From CAYYYP01 sp964475985 (GTDB taxonomy: Bacteria > Bdellovibrionota > UBA1018 > CAYHWW01), in NCBI GenBank assembly GCA_964475985.1, contig CAYYYP010000010.1, positions 16,756 to 80,755 of the forward strand: a DNA stretch of 64,000 bases. Direction: 5' to 3'. Position 1 is the stretch's first letter, and each line of letters opens with the position of its first letter. Position numbers and translations under genes: made by a program. This document shows positions 42,914 to 50,292 of the stretch, piece by piece. The notes below the pieces were generated by a model, which was given only the letters and a program-made list of their open reading frames with translations, had not been told where the DNA came from and did no database searches.

Positions 42914-45412
42914 TCAGTCGATCTTGGGTAGCAATGAAGCGGAGAAAAAGTCTGTCTGATTCTTGTGCATTCGATTTGCTCGTGAGCCGCTCTTGGCTTC
43001 GACCTGGTATTCCATCCTGCGATAGGCCAACAATCTTTTCTTAAACATTGAAACCGTCAAGGCACTAGAAGCATCGAGATAGTCATAAATAACGACCCCA
43101 GTTTTTCCGGGGCTGGCCCGATGAAGTCGGCCAGCATATTGAATCATCCGACCCTTGAAGGAAATCGGCATGGCAATTATCAGCGTGTCGAGCGCTGGGA
43201 AGTCAAACCCTTCGCCGATGAAGGAGCCGGTTGCAAGAATGTAAGGCCGAGCTTTGGCGCCGAGCGCTGTCTTAATCTGTTCAAGAGTGGCGGCCCGTGC
43301 CTTCTTCCCCATTCCACCGATCAGTACAAACCCTTTCGCGCCGAGATCGGTGAGACGTTCATCGAAAACTTTTTGCAGCAGCGCCAAATGTTCTTTGCGC
43401 TCGGAAATAACCAACGGAAAGCGCCCACCCTCGATTGCGTCGCGAAGGTCGCTGGCAACAAGATCGAGGCGCGCCGGATCGGCAACCAGTTTTTCCCAAA
43501 CTAGATGGATAGCTGGCTGTGGTCCCAGGTCATCCGGCATCTTGAATGTTGTTTCGCGGACGATAACCCGCTTTGTCAGAGCGGGTCCATCCACATGCTT
43601 CATCTCGTAACGTGTCGGGCCGCACTGCATGTGGATGATCGCCTGGTGACCGTCTTTGCGGTAGGGTGTTGCGGTCAAGCCGACAACGTAACGCGCCGGG
43701 CTCTTCTGAAGCACTTTATCGAATGAGACGGCAGGAAGATGGTGACACTCATCGATGATGATCTGGCCATAGGCCGCAAGCATTTCTTCGGCCTCAGTAT
43801 CACCGAGCTTCGCTAATGACGGGAGCATGCCGACGTCAATTTTTCCGTTCGGCTTTTTTCGAGTGCCGCCAAAAGTTCCGATTTGTTTGGGCTCAATGCC
43901 GAGAAATTCTGAGATTCTTAGGCGCCACTGCTCCATGAGCGGTGTGCGATGAACAAGAATTAGCGTAGATGTTTTTCGTTTGGCAATCAGGGCGCAGCCC
44001 ATTACCGTCTTTCCAGCGCCAGGAGGTGCGACGAGAACCCCGATATCGTTTTGCGTGAGCGCGGCGACGGCTTTCTTTTGTTCAGCAGAAAGCTCTCCTT
44101 GGAATGTAGCCTTCAGTTTCGAGAAGGTTGGCCGAGCTTCGCGAACGACCACCGAGCTGCCCGCCTTCTTTGCGATTTCAAGGCATGCGTCGAGTGACCC
44201 ACGAGGCAAAACTAGCCTGTCTGGAAATATCTCGCCGCAGAAAATGAAGCGCGGTGTATTCCACGTCGAAAACCGCAGACGCTCCTTGTTAAAGAACTCC
44301 GGATTCGCGAAGGTTGCCGTTCGTTTTAGGGCCGAGAGTATGGAGGAAGGCAGATCGAGAGTCTTAATCGAAAGGCGGCAACCCACTTCGACTTCGATTT
44401 GACCGGTGTGGCTTCCGTGAACAATCTTGTGACTTCCAGAGTCCAGGGCATTCTCGGCCGAAGCGACTGCCATGTCTTCGTACTGAACCAGCTGGAAGGA
44501 GTGATTCGAAAGCTCCCGGTTTAAAACGCTACGAACCTCGTCGAGGTTTAGCTTTCTTGCACTCGCCAATAGAGCCCATTGGTCGTCATGTGGAGAAAGG
44601 TCCTCTGTAAGAAAGATGCTATTGCCTGCATCGCGTGGAAATTTTTGAAGTGGGAGCGCGATTAGGTTTCCGAATCCCCCCTTCGGGAGAGTGTCCTGGT
44701 TTGGAAAGAATCGGTCGTAAGTGCTCAGACTCATGGTGTGGCGGACGGCTTGAGCTCGCGCGACTATCACGGTGCCCAGCTGTCGCGCTATTCGTGCCTC
44801 GATTGGCTCTTGAAAGAATATCCATGTGTGGCCACCGTTTCCCGAGCGCGACCGCTCGATTTCAACCTGTATCCCAAGTTCGCGGGCGGCGGTCTTGTAC
44901 GCCGAAGCGTCCTGGCGCCAGCCGTCACCGTCGAAGTCGGCAGCAAGGAAAGTACAAGTGTCATTCTCGAGAATTGCGTAGGTTCCGATAGTGAACTTCC
45001 CTTGGAGATGGTCTCGAACCGCCTGGGCATCAAGGTGTGGGAACGCTTGGCTCGGACATTCCGAGCATTTGGTTCTAGGTTTTTCGCAGACGCCAGAAAC
45101 CCACTCATTTCGGCAGGCTGGAGAATAACCTTTCTTTCCTTTCGATGAATTTTCCCAGAGCTTCGGAAAAACCGATTCGCGGGCTCGGAAAAGACTTAAG
45201 AAAAGGTCGACCTTTTCATCTGGGGTCTTCGGAGTGTTTGCTAACGCTGGAAGGCCCATGACAGGCGGCAACTCTTCGACAGCACGTGCCGATGATTGGA
45301 GCATTGTGAGTTCGACGATAAGATGCTTTCTCTCGCCCTCAAGTGCGGAGAGTCGTGATTCAATTTCTCTAATTCGGAGATAGCGGTTATTTGAGGAGTC
45401 CACCGCACGCAC
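42914..45412 (-). CDS. Archaeo-eukaryotic-primase (TOTE-type) fused to an SF2 helicase
   Basis: An 832-aa protein. It has an N-terminal coiled coil (about 10-45), a zinc-ribbon-like site with Cys100, 109, 116 and 119, then an AEP domain with DFD (159-161) and NGGHTWIFF (His195), followed by GGFGNLIALPLQ. This combination is the AEP module of so-called TOTE conflict systems. The C-terminal half is an SF2 helicase/translocase: PPGAGKT (463-469), DECHH (554-558), VGLTATP, and QYAGRLHRASPGKTG (motif VI). The start is GTG 45412; an in-frame GTG at 45403 has a better-spaced AAAGG. The likely role is nucleic-acid priming or remodelling in defence. Upstream neighbour ends 2 bp before. Confidence 0.86.
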   Translation of the reverse strand: MRAVDSSNNRYLRIREIESRLSALEGERKHLIVELTMLQSSARAVEELPPVMGLPALANTPKTPDEKVDLFLSLFRARESVFPKLWENSSKGKKGYSPACRNEWVSGVCEKPRTKCSECPSQAFPHLDAQAVRDHLQGKFTIGTYAILENDTCTFLAADFDGDGWRQDASAYKTAARELGIQVEIERSRSGNGGHTWIFFQEPIEARIARQLGTVIVARAQAVRHTMSLSTYDRFFPNQDTLPKGGFGNLIALPLQKFPRDAGNSIFLTEDLSPHDDQWALLASARKLNLDEVRSVLNRELSNHSFQLVQYEDMAVASAENALDSGSHKIVHGSHTGQIEVEVGCRLSIKTLDLPSSILSALKRTATFANPEFFNKERLRFSTWNTPRFIFCGEIFPDRLVLPRGSLDACLEIAKKAGSSVVVREARPTFSKLKATFQGELSAEQKKAVAALTQNDIGVLVAPPGAGKTVMGCALIAKRKTSTLILVHRTPLMEQWRLRISEFLGIEPKQIGTFGGTRKKPNGKIDVGMLPSLAKLGDTEAEEMLAAYGQIIIDECHHLPAVSFDKVLQKSPARYVVGLTATPYRKDGHQAIIHMQCGPTRYEMKHVDGPALTKRVIVRETTFKMPDDLGPQPAIHLVWEKLVADPARLDLVASDLRDAIEGGRFPLVISERKEHLALLQKVFDERLTDLGAKGFVLIGGMGKKARAATLEQIKTALGAKARPYILATGSFIGEGFDFPALDTLIIAMPISFKGRMIQYAGRLHRASPGKTGVVIYDYLDASSALTVSMFKKRLLAYRRMEYQVEAKSGSRANRMHKNQTDFFSASLLPKID

Positions 45413-45414
45413 CT

Positions 45415-45828
45415 TTACTCATAAAGCATCGACACCTTAGTGTCGCCTTGACTAGTGTATATTCCAGCTTGAGTAGCCGCATCCGTTTTGTAGGGGAGCT
45501 TTTTTGTAAATCCGAGCTCTCTGAGCCGCTGTCGAACTCGTCGAACGTCATTGAGATCGGCGGCGTTAAATGTATAAACACAGATCAGCTTGACCCGTTG
45601 GTTGGCTGATAGAGGACTCTTCATGGCGGTTGCGACCTTTGCGGCTACGCCGAGCGTTCCTAAAATGGTCTCCGACCGGATGATTCGCCATGAAGCATCA
45701 ATCCGTGTCGTTGGAATGAAAAGCAACCACTTACCGGGATTGTCCGACCATTGAGCGTTGGGCTTTTCGACATCGATCCAGTAGCGGTCTCGCGTCCGCG
45801 AGGGAATGGCGTTGCTCTCATCAAACAT
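45415..45828 (-). CDS. Putative phosphothreonine-lyase-like (BLES03/DUF1917-type) protein
   Basis: A 137-aa protein. WLLFIPTTRIDASWRIIR, GTLGVAAKVATAM, VKLICVYTFNAADLNDVRRV, and LPYKTDAATQAGIY follow the order of small bacterial relatives of C11orf68/BLES03 that are annotated as putative phosphothreonine-lyase-domain proteins. Such a fold could remove phosphate from phosphothreonine or bind a phospho-ligand; the activity here is not established. It is the first gene of the cluster, immediately upstream of the primase-helicase gene (2 bp), so co-translation is likely. Confidence 0.6.
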   Translation of the reverse strand: MFDESNAIPSRTRDRYWIDVEKPNAQWSDNPGKWLLFIPTTRIDASWRIIRSETILGTLGVAAKVATAMKSPLSANQRVKLICVYTFNAADLNDVRRVRQRLRELGFTKKLPYKTDAATQAGIYTSQGDTKVSMLYE

Positions 45829-45948
45829 AAGGAATACTTAACACATTTGGCTGAATTCATCAGTATTCAGGCAAATGTGGCACTTTTGAAGGCCGTTCGC
45901 ACTAGAGTGTTCGAGCCTAGTGGGTGCCTGCGTTTCGGTCCCTGGTCC

Positions 45949-45979
45949 GAACCTCCTCATCCTTGGGTGAAGGAGGTTC
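45949..45979 (+). promoter_or_regulatory. Hairpin that sequesters the ribosome site of the small ORF
   Basis: GAACCTCCT (45949-45957) is perfectly complementary to AGGAGGTTC (45971-45979), and the second arm contains the AGGAGG ribosome site of the 52-aa ORF starting at 45985. If the stem forms, translation is blocked. This is the layout of a translational attenuator or an RNA thermosensor. Confidence 0.55.
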
Positions 45980-45984
45980 ATCCC

Positions 45985-46143
45985 ATGAACCAATACACGA
46001 ACTCAATACTCACAGTTGATCTCAAGATTCGCCTCAGAGCTGTGCTGCCCGATCTCAGCTTGCCCAAAGTCTTCAAGTGGCTCCTGCCATTTGCGGTCTT
46101 CGCCGCGAAGTTCCTAATCTGTCTTTGCCATGCCGGCCAATGA
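45985..46143 (+). CDS. Small membrane-active-looking protein (52 aa)
   Basis: The ATG is preceded by AAGGAGG with 8-base spacing, which makes a real start likely. The protein has a polar N-terminus (MNQYTNSILTVDLKIRLR) and a hydrophobic C-terminal half (VFKWLLPFAVFAAKFLICLC), so it probably inserts in the membrane. No family recognised. The ribosome site is in a stem (45949-45979) and the stop lies inside a GC-rich hairpin (46132-46151). It is convergent with the Doc gene and divergent from the defence operon. It could be a small toxin, a leader peptide or a regulator. Confidence 0.5.
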   Translation: MNQYTNSILTVDLKIRLRAVLPDLSLPKVFKWLLPFAVFAAKFLICLCHAGQ

Positions 46144-46151
46144 GGGCCGGC
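46132..46151 (+). terminator. GC-rich hairpin at the stop of the small ORF
   Basis: GCCGGCC (46132-46138) - AATGAG - GGCCGGC (46145-46151), perfect 7-bp stem; the TGA stop is in the loop. Only TT follows, so intrinsic termination would be weak. It may instead stabilise the transcript. Confidence 0.4.
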
Positions 46152-46193
46152 TTCCCTCGGGGGACTGGGGGCAAAGCCCTCAGAAGAATTCTC

Positions 46194-46213
46194 GGGGGCT
46201 GACGTCAGGCCCC
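46194..46213. repeat. 20-bp palindrome GGGGGCTGACGTCAGGCCCC
   Basis: A symmetric site around CTGACGTCAG with GGGG/CCCC flanks and one mismatched pair, in the gap between the small ORF and the Doc gene. It could be an operator for a dimeric regulator. Nothing else is seen in 46214-46326. Confidence 0.35.
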
Positions 46214-46326
46214 TTGCTTGCCAACCCAAAAAAGACACACATACAAAAACCAAAAATCACGAACAAAACGAAAACCAGAAACCAAACAAACTAGAAACTC
46301 AACCGCAGCACTATCCTTAAGAACAA

Positions 46327-46740
46327 TTACTCACTCTCCACCTTGTGCCGATCAAACCATTCCATCAGTTCTTCTTTACTGACGCTTCCGGCGGCGCAAC
46401 CTTCGATAATCGCAGCGAGCGCATCGTCTCCTGTGGATTTGTTCACTGGGTAACGCAATTCCCATCCATTTTGTTTTAGAAAAGTGATTCCCGCGAGAGC
46501 GCCAGTGCGTTTGTTTCCATCCATAAAAGCATGGCTCTTCACGAGATAAAAACACAATGCTCCCGCGACTTGCGCGAGTCCGCCCGCTGCAAACGGATAG
46601 GCACCTGGATAGAATGCAGTGTGGACGGCACTTTCTACTTTCCCGACACCATAACAATGATGGGGATTACCGCCTTCCTCGCAGAGCATTTTATTCAACA
46701 GGATGATTTGGCCAGCGCTTGGGAAAATGATTTTAGTCAT
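46327..46740 (-). CDS. doc: Doc-type (death-on-curing, Fic-fold) toxin
   Basis: A 137-aa protein with the Fic active-site loop HAFMDGNKRTG (residues 70-80). It has the Doc length and the N-terminal helices of the family (PSAGQIILLNKMLCEEG). Doc toxins phosphorylate elongation factor Tu and arrest translation; the loop here is intact. It lies 13 bp downstream of the antitoxin gene. In a mobile element the pair would favour retention, and may add abortive infection. Confidence 0.88.
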   Translation of the reverse strand: MTKIIFPSAGQIILLNKMLCEEGGNPHHCYGVGKVESAVHTAFYPGAYPFAAGGLAQVAGALCFYLVKSHAFMDGNKRTGALAGITFLKQNGWELRYPVNKSTGDDALAAIIEGCAAGSVSKEELMEWFDRHKVESE

Positions 46741-46753
46741 TTCAAAGAGCCGA

Positions 46754-46981
46754 TCACTTCAATTTGTCCATCGCGTGTTTGTGCTTTTTATAAGCAGCTT
46801 TTGCGGTTTTCAGGAATTCCTCCGTATCCGCAGGAACGAGAGTGATCGTCTGGGTCTCCGAGATGAATTTCTCCACAGCCATCTTCACAAGTTGGGGGAG
46901 CTTGATCTTGTTTTTTTCAAGATAGTTCTCAACTTTGGCTTCCAGTTCGTCGTCGAATCGAATCGTTTTTGGGAGTCCCAT
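46754..46981 (-). CDS. Ribbon-helix-helix antitoxin of the Doc toxin
   Basis: A small protein beginning MGLPKTIRFDDELEAKVENYL, a ribbon-helix-helix strand and first helix. It is followed by a helical, charged C-terminal tail (EEFLKTAKAAYKKHKHAMDK) that could wrap the toxin. Start: ATG 46981 is 8 bases after AGAGGT; ATG 46987 (two residues longer) is too close to that site. Three CTACA repeats directly upstream are a probable self-repression operator. It is not a Phd-type antitoxin, which is the usual Doc partner. Confidence 0.78.
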   Translation of the reverse strand: MGLPKTIRFDDELEAKVENYLEKNKIKLPQLVKMAVEKFISETQTITLVPADTEEFLKTAKAAYKKHKHAMDKLK

Positions 46982-47006
46982 TGGCATTACCTCTAATTCA
47001 ATAATA

Positions 47007-47036
47007 CTACAAATAACTACATTTATCTACATTGTA
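47007..47036 (-). promoter_or_regulatory. Operator/-10 region of the toxin-antitoxin operon
   Basis: CTAC starts at 47007, 47017 and 47027: three CTACA direct repeats at an exact 10-bp period, so on one face of the helix. On the coding (minus) strand they follow a TACAAT -10-like box (47031-47036). This is a good layout for cooperative ribbon-helix-helix binding and autorepression. No well-spaced -35 was found. Confidence 0.55.
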
Positions 47037-47090
47037 TTAATTGTTAGTAATTACCAATAGTTAGTTTGTTTAATAAAATGACGCCCCGTA

Positions 47091-47119
47091 TTGACTTCTT
47101 ACATAAGCAAGCACATATT
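47091..47119 (+). promoter_or_regulatory. Sigma-70-like promoter of the mobilisation operon
   Basis: TTGACT (47091-47096), 17-bp spacer, CATATT (47114-47119). The transcript would carry about 125 bases of leader before mobC. The leader includes GGAAGA/TCTTCC (near 47131-47151), two TCCTACCA copies and an imperfect stem around the mobC ribosome site. The element's oriT may lie in this leader, but I cannot assign a nic site. Confidence 0.45.
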
Positions 47120-47253
47120 GTAGCGTTCTGGAAGATGCCGAGAGTCTTCCTCTCCTACCATCTCTCTGAGCGGCGGAGTCCCTTTAAATCAAGCTCGTCC
47201 TACCAGGTCCATGACCGGCGGATGCGCTCTTCCTAACCAGGAGAGGCGCTCGC

Positions 47254-47634
47254 ATGTCCGAAGACCAACCCGATCCAAAAGAAATTCAAACCCGAAACCC
47301 CGCGCAATCCTCCCGCGATCATAAGCGAACCACTGTTCGATTTACTGACGAAGAGTTCGAGCGGATCAAGGAAGAGTCTCGAGTCAGCGGAATCAGTATC
47401 CCCATTCTTCTACGAATGAGTCACTTCAGACAGAGAAAATTAAAACTTCTCTTCGATGAAACCGATCGAAAATTCATCTGCACTGAACTTCGTCGCATCG
47501 GAAATAACGTCAACCAGATCGCCTACCGCGTGAACAGCGGTGCTCTCGAAGGTTGGTACGAAGAGTTCTCAAAAGTTGCCCAGGCTATGAGCGAGATTCA
47601 ACAAAGGGTGGTGGCCGCCTATGGCAGTCGTTAG
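47254..47634 (+). CDS. mobC: MobC-like relaxosome accessory protein
   Basis: A 126-aa protein with an N-terminal ribbon-helix-helix (HKRTTVRFTDEEFERIKEES) and the MobC signature LRRIGNNVNQIAYRVNSG at about 83-100. MobC helps melt oriT and position the relaxase. An AGGAGAGG ribosome site precedes the start; it is partly paired with the GCGCTCTTCCT upstream, which could restrain expression. The relaxase gene starts 14 bp before its stop, as usual for mobC-relaxase pairs. Confidence 0.88.
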   Translation: MSEDQPDPKEIQTRNPAQSSRDHKRTTVRFTDEEFERIKEESRVSGISIPILLRMSHFRQRKLKLLFDETDRKFICTELRRIGNNVNQIAYRVNSGALEGWYEEFSKVAQAMSEIQQRVVAAYGSR

Positions 47635-49486
47635 CATTCGTTGGAGCAAAAACGCGGCCTCGCAACTTAGATACATCCAAAAGGAACGGGGCGATCAGGA
47701 TGTCAGCCAATCGTCAGATTGTAGTCTGGAAACTGCGGTTCAGGATTTCGAGTCCGTGCGCAAAGAGCATAGGAACGAAGGCGGCAATCAGGCTCTTCAT
47801 ATCGTGCAATCTTTTAGTGAGGAAGATAGCCGGAACTCATCGCCCGAGCAGCTGAACTCGATGGGCCGAAAACTAGCGGAGGAAAATTTCAAGGGTCATC
47901 AGTTCGTCATCCGAACGCACACTGATACGGAAAAATTTCATAACCACATCGTCGTGAATACCGTGAACGCGGAAACCGGAAGAAAGATCGAAAATAAGAA
48001 ATGCCTGATTCCACAGCTTCGAGCATCGAGTGACAAAATTTGCTTGGAGAATGGCTTATCGATTCTCAATCAAGAGGTAAACGAGCGACGAGCAAGATTG
48101 CCAATCAAAGTTCAGCAAATGGTTCGAGCGGGTAAAAAATCATATCTCCTGGATCTTGTACAAAAGGCCGATGTCGCAAGGTCAGTGGCTACAAGTCATG
48201 ACGAGTATCGTGATATCCTTGCGGGCTTTGGCATTCGTACGCTCATCGAGGAGAGGAATATTTCCTATTTTTATCCGGGCAGAGAGAAAGGAAAACGTGG
48301 TTCGAAGTTAGGACGCGACTATGAAAAGGAAGGGCTACAAGAAGCGTACAAAGCGAATCACGGGAAGTATGAGAAAAACCCGGAGTTGCGAGCGACATAC
48401 CAAGCTCAGATTCATCACATTCAAAAGAATGGACTACCCACACTTCCTCCCGAGTTAAGTAAGTTCTCCCAACCCTGGAGTGGGAACAACACTTCCGCAA
48501 AGGACTTTGGTAAGTACACCAAAGTCTCTCGTCGAGAGTCGGAACTCGTTCACCGTTCCGACCGGACACTTATGAACGCCTCCGTTCCTGTTTCGGAGAT
48601 CAAACAAGCGCGTCAAAAGAGCATCTTCGATTACTGTAGAAAAAACAGAATCGAACTCAAGACCAATGAACGCGGCGAAAGCGCAATGAAAGGAAAAGAG
48701 TTCGTCGTTATTTCAGAATTTGAATTCAAAAATAATAAAAATGGAACTCGAGGGAGTCTGATTGATCTAGTAGCTGCGCACAAAAATATCTCTCTTTTGC
48801 AAGCAGTAGCTCACATCAATGGGAATAATCGCCTACGCCTGCTTGAAGCGCACATGGGCGAGGTAAAGCATTCCTATCGATCCTTTTACGTGCCCAAACC
48901 TGAGCGTGTGGATTGGCAATCGACTTCAACCAAGTTGTCGCAGTTTTTGCGTTCATTTGGCGCAGACGTAAGTCACGCGAGCAAACTTCAAGAAAAGGGC
49001 CTGGCTCATGTCGATAAGAAAGGAAGTATTTGGTTGTTTCCCAAAGACGATGCATCAGGTGCTCTGGAATTTATTGAAACTGCAGCTCGGACTTGGACTA
49101 AGAAAAAACACGGAAAGCCGAGATCGCCCTTTCAAACAAGCGCTGGCACAGGATCGAAAGCGTTTATTTTTTCCGATCCAGAGAGCGCGCTTAAGCACTT
49201 TGGTGTTGATCTATTTGACGGAAAGAAACGAAAAGCGGGAGTCCTTGTTCTTCTTTCACCTGACGAAAAATTTGTCGACCAATACGTCGCAGAAAATCGC
49301 CACGTCAAGACGATCCATTTTGTCGCCTCGCAACCTGGAGGAATGTCTCGCGGGGAGCTTGATCTCTTCAATAACTTGAAACGGAAATATCAACCCTTGG
49401 GGATTGGCGTTGAACAAATTTCCCATGAGCAAGCGTTGCAAAAATCGATTGGAAAGGAGCGTGAAGACTTTAGCTTAAGTCTGTGA
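47621..49486 (+). CDS. MOBP-type relaxase (MobA/VirD2-like) with C-terminal primase-like region
   Basis: A 621-aa protein. Candidate catalytic Tyr18 lies in ASQLRYIQKERG. LHIVQSFSEED is motif II-like. The metal site is H100-T-D-TEKF-H107-N-H109 in THTDTEKFHNHIVVN (motif III). It nicks oriT and carries the strand into the recipient. Residues about 330-600 resemble the DUF3991/DnaG-like tail of some relaxases: FVVISEFEFKNN...GSLIDLVAAH looks like a CHC2-type zinc-binding module without its Cys, and a TOPRIM-like KAFIFSDPESALKHF follows. The primase part is therefore probably degenerate. It overlaps mobC. Confidence 0.85.
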   Translation: MAVVSIRWSKNAASQLRYIQKERGDQDVSQSSDCSLETAVQDFESVRKEHRNEGGNQALHIVQSFSEEDSRNSSPEQLNSMGRKLAEENFKGHQFVIRTHTDTEKFHNHIVVNTVNAETGRKIENKKCLIPQLRASSDKICLENGLSILNQEVNERRARLPIKVQQMVRAGKKSYLLDLVQKADVARSVATSHDEYRDILAGFGIRTLIEERNISYFYPGREKGKRGSKLGRDYEKEGLQEAYKANHGKYEKNPELRATYQAQIHHIQKNGLPTLPPELSKFSQPWSGNNTSAKDFGKYTKVSRRESELVHRSDRTLMNASVPVSEIKQARQKSIFDYCRKNRIELKTNERGESAMKGKEFVVISEFEFKNNKNGTRGSLIDLVAAHKNISLLQAVAHINGNNRLRLLEAHMGEVKHSYRSFYVPKPERVDWQSTSTKLSQFLRSFGADVSHASKLQEKGLAHVDKKGSIWLFPKDDASGALEFIETAARTWTKKKHGKPRSPFQTSAGTGSKAFIFSDPESALKHFGVDLFDGKKRKAGVLVLLSPDEKFVDQYVAENRHVKTIHFVASQPGGMSRGELDLFNNLKRKYQPLGIGVEQISHEQALQKSIGKEREDFSLSL

Positions 49487-49588
49487 ACCGTGTTTCTAAA
49501 GGGCCTCGATAGGGACAATCGCGGCGTAATGAATCACAGGCGTCTCATTCCAGGACCGGAAGAGCCGCTTATTTCACTGAGGAGCTGT

Positions 49589-49945
49589 ATGAAGAATAAA
49601 GAAAAAATCTATGAATTACCAAGTCATCTCAAGCCTCGAGCGTTGGAAGCGAAGATCACGTTGATCAACCCGCGAAAAGATTTTCATCACGCCTCCCTGA
49701 AGAACTTCCTTCGATTGAAAAAGACTGACGCACCCGATTCAATCACCTCAAACGACTACTATTCATTTTGCATGAATAACATCGTGTCTACCTGCCGAGC
49801 GCCGGAACATGATCGGTGTTGGAAACTCGGTTATTGCGTCATTAACCCGCTTGAAAACGATTATCGCGACTTCTTGGCTGGCGGTAGGTTTATCAAAAAG
49901 GGAACCTATCTCAACCGAAGGATTCAAGGGAAGACGGGAGAGTAA
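49589..49945 (+). CDS. Unknown small protein of the mobilisation module
   Basis: A 118-aa, basic, soluble protein from ATG 49589, supported by GAGGAG four bases upstream (the open frame reaches back to 49490). Notable pieces are ITLINPRKDFHHASLKN and CRAPEHDRCWKLGYCVINP, with three Cys within about 20 residues; a fourth Cys is slightly upstream. These could bind zinc. I recognise no family. Its position between relaxase and excisionase suggests a role in transfer or in regulation of excision. Confidence 0.6.
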   Translation: MKNKEKIYELPSHLKPRALEAKITLINPRKDFHHASLKNFLRLKKTDAPDSITSNDYYSFCMNNIVSTCRAPEHDRCWKLGYCVINPLENDYRDFLAGGRFIKKGTYLNRRIQGKTGE

Positions 49946-50004
49946 CTTAACGCTTCGCGCGTTCGATGCCTACGGACTCTAGTCCGCGGCAAATCACATG
50001 ACAT

Positions 50005-50033
50005 CGCCATCCTACCACAATCGGTGGATGGCG
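50005..50033 (+). other. Stable hairpin upstream of the excisionase-like gene
   Basis: CGCCATCC-T-ACC (50005-50016) pairs with GGT-GGATGGCG (50023-50033): an 11-bp stem with one bulged T and an ACAATC loop. There is no T-run, so a terminator is unlikely; regulation of the xis/int leader is possible. Confidence 0.45.
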
Positions 50034-50052
50034 AATTCGAACTTGGAGTGTT

Positions 50053-50274
50053 ATGAGTGATCAAATTAAGCGTCCTGAGCCTGAAACTTCGGACGCAACG
50101 TTCTTTGACAAACTCAAATGGCTGACCTCGAAAGAGGCCGCGTTCCTGCTACGCACGTCGGTTGGACAGATTAGAAATCTGGTCTGGGGTGGCAAGCTCA
50201 GAGCTTATCACTTAGGTACCCGGCTGCGCTTTCTTCGGAGTGATGTCGAAAATCTTTTAACGCCTGCTTTTTAA
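50053..50274 (+). CDS. Excisionase/AlpA-like helix-turn-helix protein
   Basis: A 73-aa protein. KWLTSKEAAFLLRTSVGQIRNLVWGGKLRAYHLGTRLRFLRSDV is a MerR/Xis-type winged helix-turn-helix (HTH_17). Small proteins of this type next to a tyrosine integrase bend DNA at the att arms and direct excision. It ends 18 bp before the integrase start. The TGGCTGAG arm repeats are its or the integrase's likely targets. Confidence 0.8.
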   Translation: MSDQIKRPEPETSDATFFDKLKWLTSKEAAFLLRTSVGQIRNLVWGGKLRAYHLGTRLRFLRSDVENLLTPAF

Positions 50275-50292
50275 GAAAGTGAGCGAATCAAA

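Noticed and set aside
42914..45412. Assignment as a plain type I or III restriction helicase
   Set aside because: The N-terminal Cys cluster, DFD and GGHTW motifs identify an AEP-type domain, not an HsdR or Res architecture.
45751..46143. 130-codon plus-strand frame as a long gene
   Set aside because: Its first 78 codons overlap the opposite-strand lyase-like gene or unstructured sequence. Only the last 52 codons have a ribosome site, so the short version is reported.
47079..47236. Small ORF between the antitoxin operator and mobC
   Set aside because: No ribosome site, and it overlaps the inferred promoter and leader stems.
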